DNA of 9,089 nt from Gammaproteobacteria bacterium. Lineage in GTDB: Bacteria; Pseudomonadota; Gammaproteobacteria; HK1. The notes beneath the pieces are model-generated. The model saw only the letters and a list, made by a program, of their open reading frames with translations. It made no database searches and was not told the DNA's origin. The translations under genes were made by a program, and so were the position numbers. Shown piece after piece: positions 1 through 6,419 of the stretch (positions within the stretch are counted from its first letter, which is position 1; each line of letters starts with the position of its first letter). The DNA lies in assembly GCA_020444775.1 (NCBI GenBank), contig JAGRHX010000859.1, positions 1 to 9,089 on the forward strand, in the 5' to 3' direction.

Positions 1-1662
1 ACCGCGAAGGGTGAGCACTGCGAGGGTCGCCAGCACGGTCATGCTGATGACCGCCCAGCCGCGTTGCGCGCGGCTCAGAATCAGCTCGCAGGCGTACAGG
101 ATGATGATTGCCTTGATGATCAGCGCCGTGTTCACACGCACCTGGTCAAAGCTCAGCGAGACCAGCCCGACACCGAGCATGATGAACACGATCAGGTAAT
201 CCATCGGCGTGATCCTGAACTCACCGTCACCAGCCGAGCGCATGGCGATGGCCACACACACGGCGAGCACCACGAAGAAGGCATGATCGATGACCAGCGG
301 CAGCTCGGCGCGCGGCCCGGGTGTGAGACTGAGATAGACAACGAACATGGCCGTGGAGTACACGATCAGACGACCGAGCACGCTGCCGCGGGTGCTGCGC
401 AGCACCTCCACGCCCAGGGCCACCAGCAACACCAGCGACAGCACCCCGAAGTCGGTGGGTACCATGCTCAGGCTCGCGCAGCTGCCCACGAAATAGACGG
501 GAATGCCCACTGTCACCAGCAATAACGGCAGATTGCGCAAGGTCGGTAGCGATTCGAGCCAGGTCAGATAACCCTCGAGTCGAAACCTGGACTTCAGCGA
601 GCTGGCCCGCCAGCCGCGTCGCTCGGCGGCGGTGATCAGCGCGAACAGCGCGCCACACCCACCCAGATAGACAGCCAGCACCAGCCAGTCCGGCGCATAG
701 CGCAGGATCACCGCGCAGGTCACGAAGAAGGCCTGCACCGAGTAGATGATCACGACCGACTCGGAGTGGACGAATCCGAGGTCGAGGAGCCGGTGGTGAA
801 CGTGATTGCGGGTCGCCTTGAACCAGTTCATCCCGCCACTGATGCGCAGGTAGAACACCGCCAGGATGTCGACGATGGGCAGGCCGAGTAACAGCGCGGG
901 CAACGCCGGCGTGAGACCGGTATTGATCCGCTGGGTCAACAGCACGGCCATGAAGCCCAGCGTGAAGCCGAGGAACTGGCTGCCGTTGTCGCCCATGAAC
1001 ACACGAGCCGGATGGGTGTTGAAGCGCAGGAAGCCGAGCAGCCCACCGATCACGGCCATCGCGAGCACCAGCAGGATCACCGCATAGAACATGTCGGGCG
1101 ATTCGGCGAGCTGCGCGCCGGCGGCGGCGCCATCGATGTACAGGAAGGCCAGCAGACTGATGACGATCAGGCTCAGAAAGCTCTCGCCCCCGGCCAGCCC
1201 GTCCAGGCCGTCGGAGTGGTTGATGGCGTTGATCATCCCGACCAGGGCGAACACCGTGAACGGCTTGCCGATCTCCGGCGGCAGCAACTCCGGGCCCATG
1301 AAGGGAAACCGCTCCACGTACAGCCCACCGTAGTAGACCAGCGGGATGGTGGCCAGGAACTGACCGATGAACTTCGGGTAGTGCCCCATCTCGAAGCAGT
1401 CGTCCAGCGTGCCGAACACCATCAGCACGACCGCGCCGAACACATAGGTGCTGATCACAGGATCCATCGGCGAGGCGAGCACGAACGGTAGCAACGCCCC
1501 CAGGGTGATGCCCCAGCCGCCGACCCGGGCCACCGGTATCGCGTGGACCTTGCGTGGGTCGGGCATGTCGATCATCTTGAGTCTTGGCGCAAGCCGAACC
1601 ATGGTCGGGATTACGACCATGCTGATCGCCATTGCTGCCAAAAGTACAAGTATCGGGTTCAT
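1..1662 (-). CDS. WecA/MraY-superfamily undecaprenyl-phosphate sugar-1-phosphate transferase with extra C-terminal membrane region (3' end cut)
   Basis: Integral inner-membrane glycosyltransferase family 4 enzyme. By family it moves GlcNAc-1-phosphate or a similar sugar phosphate from a UDP-sugar to undecaprenyl phosphate, the first step of a lipid-linked glycan or exopolysaccharide. The frame starts with ATG at 1662 and stays open for 554 codons to base 1, so the stop lies outside the window. Family motifs appear in order: RKVHxxPVARVGG at residues 37-49, Asp-Asp at 87-88 (GTLDD), NAINHSDGLDGLAGG at 145-159, FNTHPARVFMGDNGS at 214-228, and HVHHRL at 287-292. The core is complete by about residue 340. 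Another 210 or more residues follow, with several hydrophobic segments (about 378-398, 404-421, 431-447, 459-474, 487-504, 513-529, 536-552), which is much longer than typical WecA (about 350-370). The start lies 62 bases after the xrtD stop, so co-transcription is likely. No strong ribosome binding site is visible. The exact sugar cannot be told from sequence. Confidence 0.88.
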   Translation of the reverse strand, partial: MNPILVLLAAMAISMVVIPTMVRLAPRLKMIDMPDPRKVHAIPVARVGGWGITLGALLPFVLASPMDPVISTYVFGAVVLMVFGTLDDCFEMGHYPKFIGQFLATIPLVYYGGLYVERFPFMGPELLPPEIGKPFTVFALVGMINAINHSDGLDGLAGGESFLSLIVISLLAFLYIDGAAAGAQLAESPDMFYAVILLVLAMAVIGGLLGFLRFNTHPARVFMGDNGSQFLGFTLGFMAVLLTQRINTGLTPALPALLLGLPIVDILAVFYLRISGGMNWFKATRNHVHHRLLDLGFVHSESVVIIYSVQAFFVTCAVILRYAPDWLVLAVYLGGCGALFALITAAERRGWRASSLKSRFRLEGYLTWLESLPTLRNLPLLLVTVGIPVYFVGSCASLSMVPTDFGVLSLVLLVALGVEVLRSTRGSVLGRLIVYSTAMFVVYLSLTPGPRAELPLVIDHAFFVVLAVCVAIAMRSAGDGEFRITPMDYLIVFIMLGVGLVSLSFDQVRVNTALIIKAIIILYACELILSRAQRGWAVISMTVLATLAVLTLRG

Positions 1663-1724
1663 CTGCGACCGTAATCTGCGCTGTCTGTATCGAGTGCCCG
1701 ACGCCCGCGCCGGGCAACGCCGCA

Positions 1725-3320
1725 CTAGGATGGAATGTAGGGTTCCAGCTCACCGCTGAGCGACTTCGCGAAGTCGATCAGGCGCTCGTCCGCCTGCGAC
1801 CAGGACTCGCCGGGCTGCACCGGTGTGGTCAGTCGAACCAGGGCGCCGTCGGTGCGCTGGCGGGTCAGCGCATCCCACAGCAGGTAGCCCTTGACCATGT
1901 ACTCGCTGTTGATGACCCGACCACGCTGCTGAAACCAATAGTAGACCAACTGCCGATTGGGACCTTTCTGGATCTCGACCCGGTTCACGTGCAGCGGCTG
2001 GCCATAGACCTTGGAGCTCGGGATCTCGACGCTCTTCACCGAGCTGATCTCCCAGCCGCCCCCCGGTATGCACGAGCGTGGTGAGTGGATCGAATGTCCC
2101 TTGCGCTGCGAGTCGTACCAGGCGACATACAGGTTCACCAGCCCCCTGGATCCGTTCTGATAGTCGGCCAGCAGATAGTCGCTCAGCTTGAGCGCGTCCA
2201 GGTAGCGTTGCTCCATGCCCTGTGGACGGCCCCGCCAATCGTCCAGACGGGTCGGGAACATGGTCAGATCCTGACGCGTGGGCACCACCTCCTGTCGCTG
2301 ACCGAGCGAGTACACACCAACCGCCGCCAGCCCCAGCAGCACGCACACCCCCACGGACGCCGCGGGCAGACGCGGCATGCCACGCGCTTGCTGCCGCGGG
2401 TCGACCCGCGGAATGTCCAGCTTGAACACCTCGCGCCATGGACGTCGGTCGCCGGTGAGACGGGCGAGCAGCCACATCTCGGCGAGCAGGATCGCCACGC
2501 ACACCATGAACACCACCCAACCCTCGAAATCGTGCAGGAAGCCCTCGGCCTGCTCGATCCCGAAATACTCGACCAGCACCCCGATGACGCCGATCCGAAA
2601 GCTGTTCATCAGCACGGTGATCGGGATGGTGGACAGGAAGATGACGGCGCGTTGCCACAGCGGTGCCTGGAACATGTAGGCGAGCAGGAAGCCGAAGCTC
2701 GCCAACGGGTACAGATAGCGCAGACCGTTGCAGGCCTCGACCACCTGCAGCTGATAGCTGCCCAGATCGATGACGTTGCCCTCGAGAAAGACGCTGATGC
2801 CGAACAGCCGGATGACCATCACGCCGATCTCGGAGGACAACAGCTGCAGCACTCCGGACAGCTTGTTCTGCAGGAAGGGCGGGATCGGGATCATGAAGAC
2901 CAGATAGACCAGCGGCACCCACAGCAGCCGGAAGCCGGGCCAGCCCCAGATCGTCACCACGATCCCGGTCAAGGTGACGATCAGCGCGCTGATGACCAGG
3001 ATATACAGGGTGCTGAGCTCACCGACGAACATCAGCGCGATGCCGGCCAGCACGATGGCTACGCCCCACAGGCTGCCGACCACCGGCAGCGCGCGCAGCT
3101 CGTCCTTGCGTTGCCAGGCCAGATAGAGGCTGACCAGGGGAATCAGGAAGCCGTGGCTGTACTCTTCGAAGTCCGTCCAGTGACGGACCACCTCGACGAT
3201 ACCGTCGTAGAAGGTGAAGCCGATGAAGCCAGCGAGCAACAGTGCCCAGACGATCCAGGCAACGCCGCCGTGCCCCGTGGCTGGCGTGGGCGCGAGGGGC
3301 TGTGATTGGTTGTCAAGCAT
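1725..3320 (-). CDS. xrtD: Exosortase D (XrtD, VPLPA-CTERM type) fused to C-terminal EpsI domain
   Basis: Multi-pass inner-membrane transpeptidase-like protein that recognises and cleaves the C-terminal sorting signal of exported proteins. With the start at 3320 it has 531 residues. The N-terminal 290 or so hold about eight hydrophobic helices and the exosortase catalytic residues: Cys197 in EACNGLRYLYP, Arg242 in LMNSFRIG, and His263 in GFLHDFEGW. A linker with one more helix (about 322-339) leads to an EpsI-type domain (about 345-529), including HSPRSCIPGGGWE at 412-424 with Cys417, and YYWFQQRG at 460-467. A single chain of exosortase plus EpsI is the layout known for XrtD, whose targets end in VPLPA-CTERM; such a target is encoded at 8430-9089. 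ATG at 3320 (MLDNQ) is preferred because a weak AGAG stands about nine bases upstream. An in-frame ATG at 3353 would add 11 residues. The D subtype is inferred from architecture and the nearby substrate. Confidence 0.9.
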   Translation of the reverse strand: MLDNQSQPLAPTPATGHGGVAWIVWALLLAGFIGFTFYDGIVEVVRHWTDFEEYSHGFLIPLVSLYLAWQRKDELRALPVVGSLWGVAIVLAGIALMFVGELSTLYILVISALIVTLTGIVVTIWGWPGFRLLWVPLVYLVFMIPIPPFLQNKLSGVLQLLSSEIGVMVIRLFGISVFLEGNVIDLGSYQLQVVEACNGLRYLYPLASFGFLLAYMFQAPLWQRAVIFLSTIPITVLMNSFRIGVIGVLVEYFGIEQAEGFLHDFEGWVVFMVCVAILLAEMWLLARLTGDRRPWREVFKLDIPRVDPRQQARGMPRLPAASVGVCVLLGLAAVGVYSLGQRQEVVPTRQDLTMFPTRLDDWRGRPQGMEQRYLDALKLSDYLLADYQNGSRGLVNLYVAWYDSQRKGHSIHSPRSCIPGGGWEISSVKSVEIPSSKVYGQPLHVNRVEIQKGPNRQLVYYWFQQRGRVINSEYMVKGYLLWDALTRQRTDGALVRLTTPVQPGESWSQADERLIDFAKSLSGELEPYIPS

Positions 3321-3373
3321 CGTTCTCTGACCCAGCCATGCCGCACGGGGCATGCGCTACAGTGTTCCTAATT

Positions 3374-3458
3374 GGTGGGATTGGAAAAACCTAAGGCGTC
3401 ACACTTCGACGCTTGTCGAAGCGACGAACTGGAGCGTGCGTCGGGAATCAATCCCACC
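3374..3458. promoter_or_regulatory. Inverted repeat pair flanking a small hairpin upstream of xrtD
   Basis: GGTGGGATTG at 3374-3383 has an exact reverse complement, CAATCCCACC, at 3449-3458. TTGGTGG of the first arm is repeated directly at 3464-3470. Between the arms lies a perfect 7-bp stem with a 4-base loop (CTTCGAC-GCTT-GTCGAAG, 3404-3421). The cluster lies roughly 50-140 bases upstream of the xrtD start, where a regulator would bind. It could be an operator, a leader-RNA structure or chance; the sequence alone does not decide. Confidence 0.3.
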
Positions 3459-3694
3459 GACTGTTGGTGGACGCCACACGAGGCAGCTCGCGAGACGCGG
3501 GGGCGGGCCAGGGACGATGGCTTGCCTGCCGAGCTCGGACGTGAACGCCAGATGCTGCCTGCGTTACGCTACCGGGCGGATCCTACAAAGAGAAGGCGCG
3601 CAGGCTGACCGAAGGTGAACATGTTGTAAAGACGGGTCCACCGGCTTGGGACGCGGTTCACAACTTGTCTTGCGTCCGCTCGATTTGGCCGTGC

Positions 3695-3708
3695 GGCGAG
3701 GCCTCGCC
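3695..3708. repeat. 14-bp perfect palindrome downstream of the pstS-like gene
   Basis: GGCGAGGCCTCGCC is its own reverse complement and lies about 90 bases after the PstS-like stop codon. A second small hairpin, GCGGG-CAA-CCCGC, is at 3723-3735. Neither is followed by a T-run on either strand, so they are not ordinary intrinsic terminators. They may stabilise the 3' end of the transcript or be chance in GC-rich DNA. Confidence 0.3.
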
Positions 3709-3795
3709 AGCGCCCCCGTCACGCGGGCAACCCGCTGCCCGTCACCAGATGGTCAGTCCGTGCGGGAACGCCACGCCCCTCGCGGTACGGTCCCG

Positions 3796-4884
3796 TCAAT
3801 CGAGTTCCAGTCGACGTCGTTGCTTGTCGGCCATGACCGGGAGCAAGGGCACCAGACCACTTTGCTGCACCATGCGCTGCCCGGTCACCGAGAGCACCAT
3901 CTTCATGAACTCACGCAGCACCGGCGCGAGCGCGGCCGCCGGCGACTTGTCGACGACCAGGAACTGCTCCTGGTAGAGCGGATAGCGACCATGCAGGATG
4001 TTGCCATCGGTCGGGAGCAGGAAGCCGCCCGGGCGGCCCACCGTGAGTGGCACCGCTCGCAGCCCGGGCACCATCGCGCCGCGACTGGCGAAGCCGATGG
4101 CCTCGGGCGTGACGCGTAGCTGCGCGACCAGCGCAGCCTGATCCGGCAGCACCCGAGTTGGTGCAGGCATGGCGCCCGCGCAGAGCACACGTTGCCCGAG
4201 CAAGCGGCTCGCGGCGTATTCGGCAGGCAGGCCCAACATCACGATCGGCCGCTCCGCAAGCGGTCCTTGCACTCCCAGCTCGGCCCAGCTTCGCGGGCGT
4301 GGCAGCGCGGATTCGCAGCGCTGCTCGCCGGCCAGCAGCGCCTCCAGCTGACGCAGGTTCAAGCCCGCCAGATCGTTTGCTTCCGGCACGAAAAGGGTCA
4401 CCGCATCGACGCCGACGCTGACCGCGGTGGGCCGGTAGCCCTTGGCGACCTCCATCGGCTCGATCTCCGGGTAGGTCGGCTCGCGGGCCATGAGAGCGAT
4501 CTGCGCGGTACCCGAGTTCAGGGCCGCCATGCCGTCCGCCGCCGTCCCGGCTACGACGCTGACCTCGACCTTCGGATGGAAGTCCTGGAAGGCGCGTGCC
4601 CAGGCGCGCGCCGCGCCCGCCATCGACTCGCTGCCGACCAGTGTCAGTGAGCCGGTCAGTGCTTCGGCGCGTGCGGCATCGTAAGGTGTCACCGAGTGCA
4701 GTCGGCTCGGCACCTGAGCTGCGACAACGGGCGACCGGCCCGCGAAGACGATGAACACGCTGAGACCGGCCAACACGGCGCCCCGCAGCCAACGATCGAC
4801 GGCGCGCCCGCGCCCGAATGAGCTCGGCGTTGGCGCGTGGATACCGGCGGCGCTCGCGCGGCGGTTGTGGACGGCATTCGTCAT
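3796..4884 (-). CDS. PstS-like periplasmic substrate-binding protein linked to exosortase H genes
   Basis: A 362-residue protein resembling type 2 periplasmic binding proteins of the PstS phosphate-binding group. A long basic N-terminus precedes one hydrophobic segment (about 34-50) followed by VVAA at 53-56, which fits a signal peptide or membrane anchor with export to the periplasm. PstS-like landmarks are SLTLVGSESM at 79-88 (first strand and ligand-loop position), QIALMAREPTYPEIE at 128-142, AIGFASRG at 262-269, and GRYPLYQEQFLVV at 299-311. The usual central SGT ligand loop is not recognisable, so phosphate binding is doubtful. Cys190 and Cys235 could form a disulfide. No phosphate transporter genes adjoin it. 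ATG at 4884 is chosen because it follows the upstream stop by 11 bases with a GAG-type ribosome binding site. An open frame extends to 5106 but would overlap the upstream gene and lacks a signal peptide there. Its position suggests a role in the exosortase pathway rather than phosphate uptake. Confidence 0.78.
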   Translation of the reverse strand: MTNAVHNRRASAAGIHAPTPSSFGRGRAVDRWLRGAVLAGLSVFIVFAGRSPVVAAQVPSRLHSVTPYDAARAEALTGSLTLVGSESMAGAARAWARAFQDFHPKVEVSVVAGTAADGMAALNSGTAQIALMAREPTYPEIEPMEVAKGYRPTAVSVGVDAVTLFVPEANDLAGLNLRQLEALLAGEQRCESALPRPRSWAELGVQGPLAERPIVMLGLPAEYAASRLLGQRVLCAGAMPAPTRVLPDQAALVAQLRVTPEAIGFASRGAMVPGLRAVPLTVGRPGGFLLPTDGNILHGRYPLYQEQFLVVDKSPAAALAPVLREFMKMVLSVTGQRMVQQSGLVPLLPVMADKQRRRLELD

Positions 4885-4895
4885 GGCTGTGGCTC

Positions 4896-5645
4896 TCAGC
4901 GTTTCCGGCGTGGTCCGACTCGCGCCGGGCTGCGTTGGCCGGGGCTCGCCGGCGAGGTTGTAGACATCGGCTCCAGCCGAGCCGCGGACGGAACCGCTGA
5001 TGGTGCCTCTGGCGATATGTCGGGCGAGTCTCCCGGTCGAACTCGATTGAAGAGCCATTCGTACAGTGACACGGCGACGACCGCGGCCAACACGGCGGTC
5101 AGCCAACGCCCACCCGACTCCAGGAACAGCATGACGCCGACGATCAGCGGCTCTTCCACCTGCTGTCCGCTGTTCTGGACCTGGACCAGCGGTGCCATCT
5201 CGACGCTACCCAGGATCACCAGCGGCTCGAGCAGGGTCAGATGCACGACCGCCACGAGCAGCCCCAGACCGAGCAGCACGAGCCGCTGCCCGAAGCTGCG
5301 CAGCGGCCAGGCCAGGACCAACGAGAGGATGATCGAGGCGGGCACCAGCAGATGCAGCAGCGTCGCGGTGGTCTGAAAGGTGGTGCCCGGCAGCAGGAAG
5401 CTCTCCGGAGCGAGGGTGAGCACGCGTCTCGCCGTGGCCGTGATTGTCAGGGTGATACCCGGTGGCTCGCTGCCTCGCGCACTCAACTCGAGCGCATAGT
5501 CCACTGGCACCTGATGGAACAGCCAGGTGAGATAGCTCGCCAGCGGCGCGGCGATCCACCCTTCCAGCAGCAGCAGCAGGGCCGATACGCCCAACCAGGC
5601 CAGCAACAAGCGCAGCAGGAATCTAGGAAGCTGCTGCGGAGTCAT
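4896..5645 (-). CDS. Putative exosortase H-associated membrane protein
   Basis: A 249-residue integral membrane protein without a catalytic motif I can recognise. Hydrophobic segments lie near residues 10-29, 31-44, 96-114, 120-140 and 181-198. The stretch between 45 and 95 looks like a soluble beta-rich loop, probably periplasmic (ITLTITATARR at 64-74). The tail from about 203 is rich in Pro and Ser and ends in basic residues. The ATG at 5645 overlaps the 3' end of the exosortase gene by 23 bases, which implies translational coupling and a shared function. Small exosortases of the XrtH type are known to have a dedicated membrane partner encoded next to them, and position, size and topology match. 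That assignment rests mainly on context; sequence similarity could not be tested here. The downstream PstS-like gene starts 11 bases after the stop, so it is part of the same operon. Confidence 0.7.
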   Translation of the reverse strand: MTPQQLPRFLLRLLLAWLGVSALLLLLEGWIAAPLASYLTWLFHQVPVDYALELSARGSEPPGITLTITATARRVLTLAPESFLLPGTTFQTTATLLHLLVPASIILSLVLAWPLRSFGQRLVLLGLGLLVAVVHLTLLEPLVILGSVEMAPLVQVQNSGQQVEEPLIVGVMLFLESGGRWLTAVLAAVVAVSLYEWLFNRVRPGDSPDISPEAPSAVPSAARLEPMSTTSPASPGQRSPARVGPRRKR

Positions 5646-6153
5646 GATGCCGACGACCGGACCAGATCGCCCATCCCGCGAAGAATGCGCTGCACAGCAC
5701 GACTATCAAGGTGGGAGCAAAGTAGGTGTGGATGGGCAGGAACAGGTCGCGCTCGTAGGCAACCACGAAGTACAGACCGACGACACGCAGCTGGTTGAGC
5801 ACGTACACCAGCAGCACCGCGCCGAGGACGCCGGCCAGCTTGCGCGCGGCGGACACCGGAAACACCAGGACCGCGGCGACGAGCAGGAACAATGCGCCGG
5901 AACCATCGCAACCGCGAATGATTCGCAGCGCAGCCTTGCTCGAGTAGAGGCGATTCGACTCTGCCTGGACCGCCTCCTGGGGCGCGACCAGATCGATGAT
6001 GCTGGCGCTGACCTGGGTGATGCCGTGGTAGAAGACGCGATCGCGCAGGAAATCGTCCGGGATGCTCATATAGCCCGCGTAGAAGAGCCCGAACAACGCC
6101 ACGAACTTGAGCGTGAATCGCAGCTCGGGGCCAATTTGTAGCATCTTGCGCAT
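5623..6153 (-). CDS. xrtH: Small exosortase, best fit exosortase H (XrtH)
   Basis: A compact 176-residue inner-membrane exosortase. Counting from the ATG at 6153, the catalytic set is Cys82 in RIIRGCDGSGALFLL, Arg123 in LNQLRVVGLYF, and His142 in FLPIHTYFAPT, each in or next to a hydrophobic helix. Helices lie near 15-30, 85-100, 107-120, 123-133 and 146-164. The length and the GCDG...LLVAAVLVFP block fit the short exosortase H group, whose known substrates end in IPTLxxWG-CTERM. No EpsI domain is attached, unlike XrtD in this window. The start is uncertain: TTG at 6159 (two residues longer), ATG at 6153 and ATG at 6144 are all in frame, and none has a strong ribosome binding site. The gene overlaps its membrane partner by 23 bases. 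The subtype is a judgement from length and motifs; another short exosortase class is possible. Confidence 0.82.
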   Translation of the reverse strand: MRKMLQIGPELRFTLKFVALFGLFYAGYMSIPDDFLRDRVFYHGITQVSASIIDLVAPQEAVQAESNRLYSSKAALRIIRGCDGSGALFLLVAAVLVFPVSAARKLAGVLGAVLLVYVLNQLRVVGLYFVVAYERDLFLPIHTYFAPTLIVVLCSAFFAGWAIWSGRRHHDSAAAS

Positions 6154-6310
6154 CGTCAATCTGCACCGTCGTCCTGAACGGTCCGTGAGGACCGGGATCC
6201 TGTGACCGGACCCTGCCCAGACACGTCATTGAAACACGGATGAGCGCACGCCGGAGCTGCGCCGACCAAGCATACGACGTTTCGGCGCCTGGGGCGGGAG
6301 GTCATGTCCC
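6154..6310 (-). promoter_or_regulatory. Upstream region of the xrtH operon with a leader hairpin
   Basis: This stretch lies between the terminator of the upstream gene and the xrtH start, so the promoter of the xrtH operon is expected here. No clear -35/-10 pair was found. A perfect 6-bp stem with a 4-base loop (CGGTCC-GTGA-GGACCG on the plus strand, 6179-6194) falls about 25-40 bases upstream of the start codon. Another copy of GGACC lies at 6208-6212 and could compete for pairing. A role in translation control is possible but unproven. Confidence 0.35.
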
Positions 6311-6315
6311 AGACG

Positions 6316-6350
6316 AAAAAGCTCCCGACGCGTGACCGCGTCGGGAGCTT
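6316..6350 (-). terminator. Intrinsic terminator of the 626-residue protein gene
   Basis: AAGCTCCCGACGCG at 6319-6332 pairs perfectly with 6337-6350 across a TGAC loop, giving a 14-bp GC-rich stem. Read on the minus strand, the stem ends in a run of five T (6320-6316). No T-run follows on the plus strand. It starts about 70 bases after the stop codon at 6420 and separates this gene from the xrtH operon. Confidence 0.9.
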
Positions 6351-6419
6351 CGGTATCCACCTGTGGCATCCGACACCCCGGGACCCACCACTGGTGAGCC
6401 CCGGAGGCGGTTCGGTTCC

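Larger units (their letters stand above)
3321..3795. other. Gap between pstS-like gene and xrtD, no convincing gene
   Basis: About 440-475 bases separate the end of the PstS-like gene from xrtD. Short plus-strand open frames exist (for example 3352-3618) but have no recognisable domain, no clear ribosome binding site and an arginine-rich composition typical of chance frames in GC-rich DNA. The part next to xrtD (about 3360-3420) is more AT-rich than the rest, as a promoter region would be, and contains inverted repeats. The part next to the PstS-like gene has short GC-rich hairpins but no T-run that would make an intrinsic terminator. The xrtD promoter most likely lies here, but no clear -35/-10 or sigma-54 -24/-12 pair was found. 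Confidence 0.5.

Noticed and set aside
227..1753. Long minus-strand open frame of about 508 codons
   Set aside because: It overlaps the glycosyltransferase in another frame. Its product is rich in Arg, Gly and Ala without domain motifs, while the frame from 1662 carries every family motif of the WecA/MraY superfamily.
2085..3305. Plus-strand open frame of about 400 codons opposite xrtD
   Set aside because: It is rich in Asp, His, Gln and Glu, as expected for the antisense of a GC-rich membrane protein gene. There is no recognisable domain and xrtD is clearly the real gene.
3352..3618. Short plus-strand open frames in the gap upstream of xrtD
   Set aside because: No ribosome binding site, no domain and an arginine-rich chance composition; the main one lies over likely regulatory sequence of xrtD.
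4885..5106. Longer N-terminus for the PstS-like protein
   Set aside because: It would overlap the upstream membrane protein gene by about 200 bases and place the signal peptide deep inside the protein; ATG at 4884 follows the upstream stop by 11 bases.
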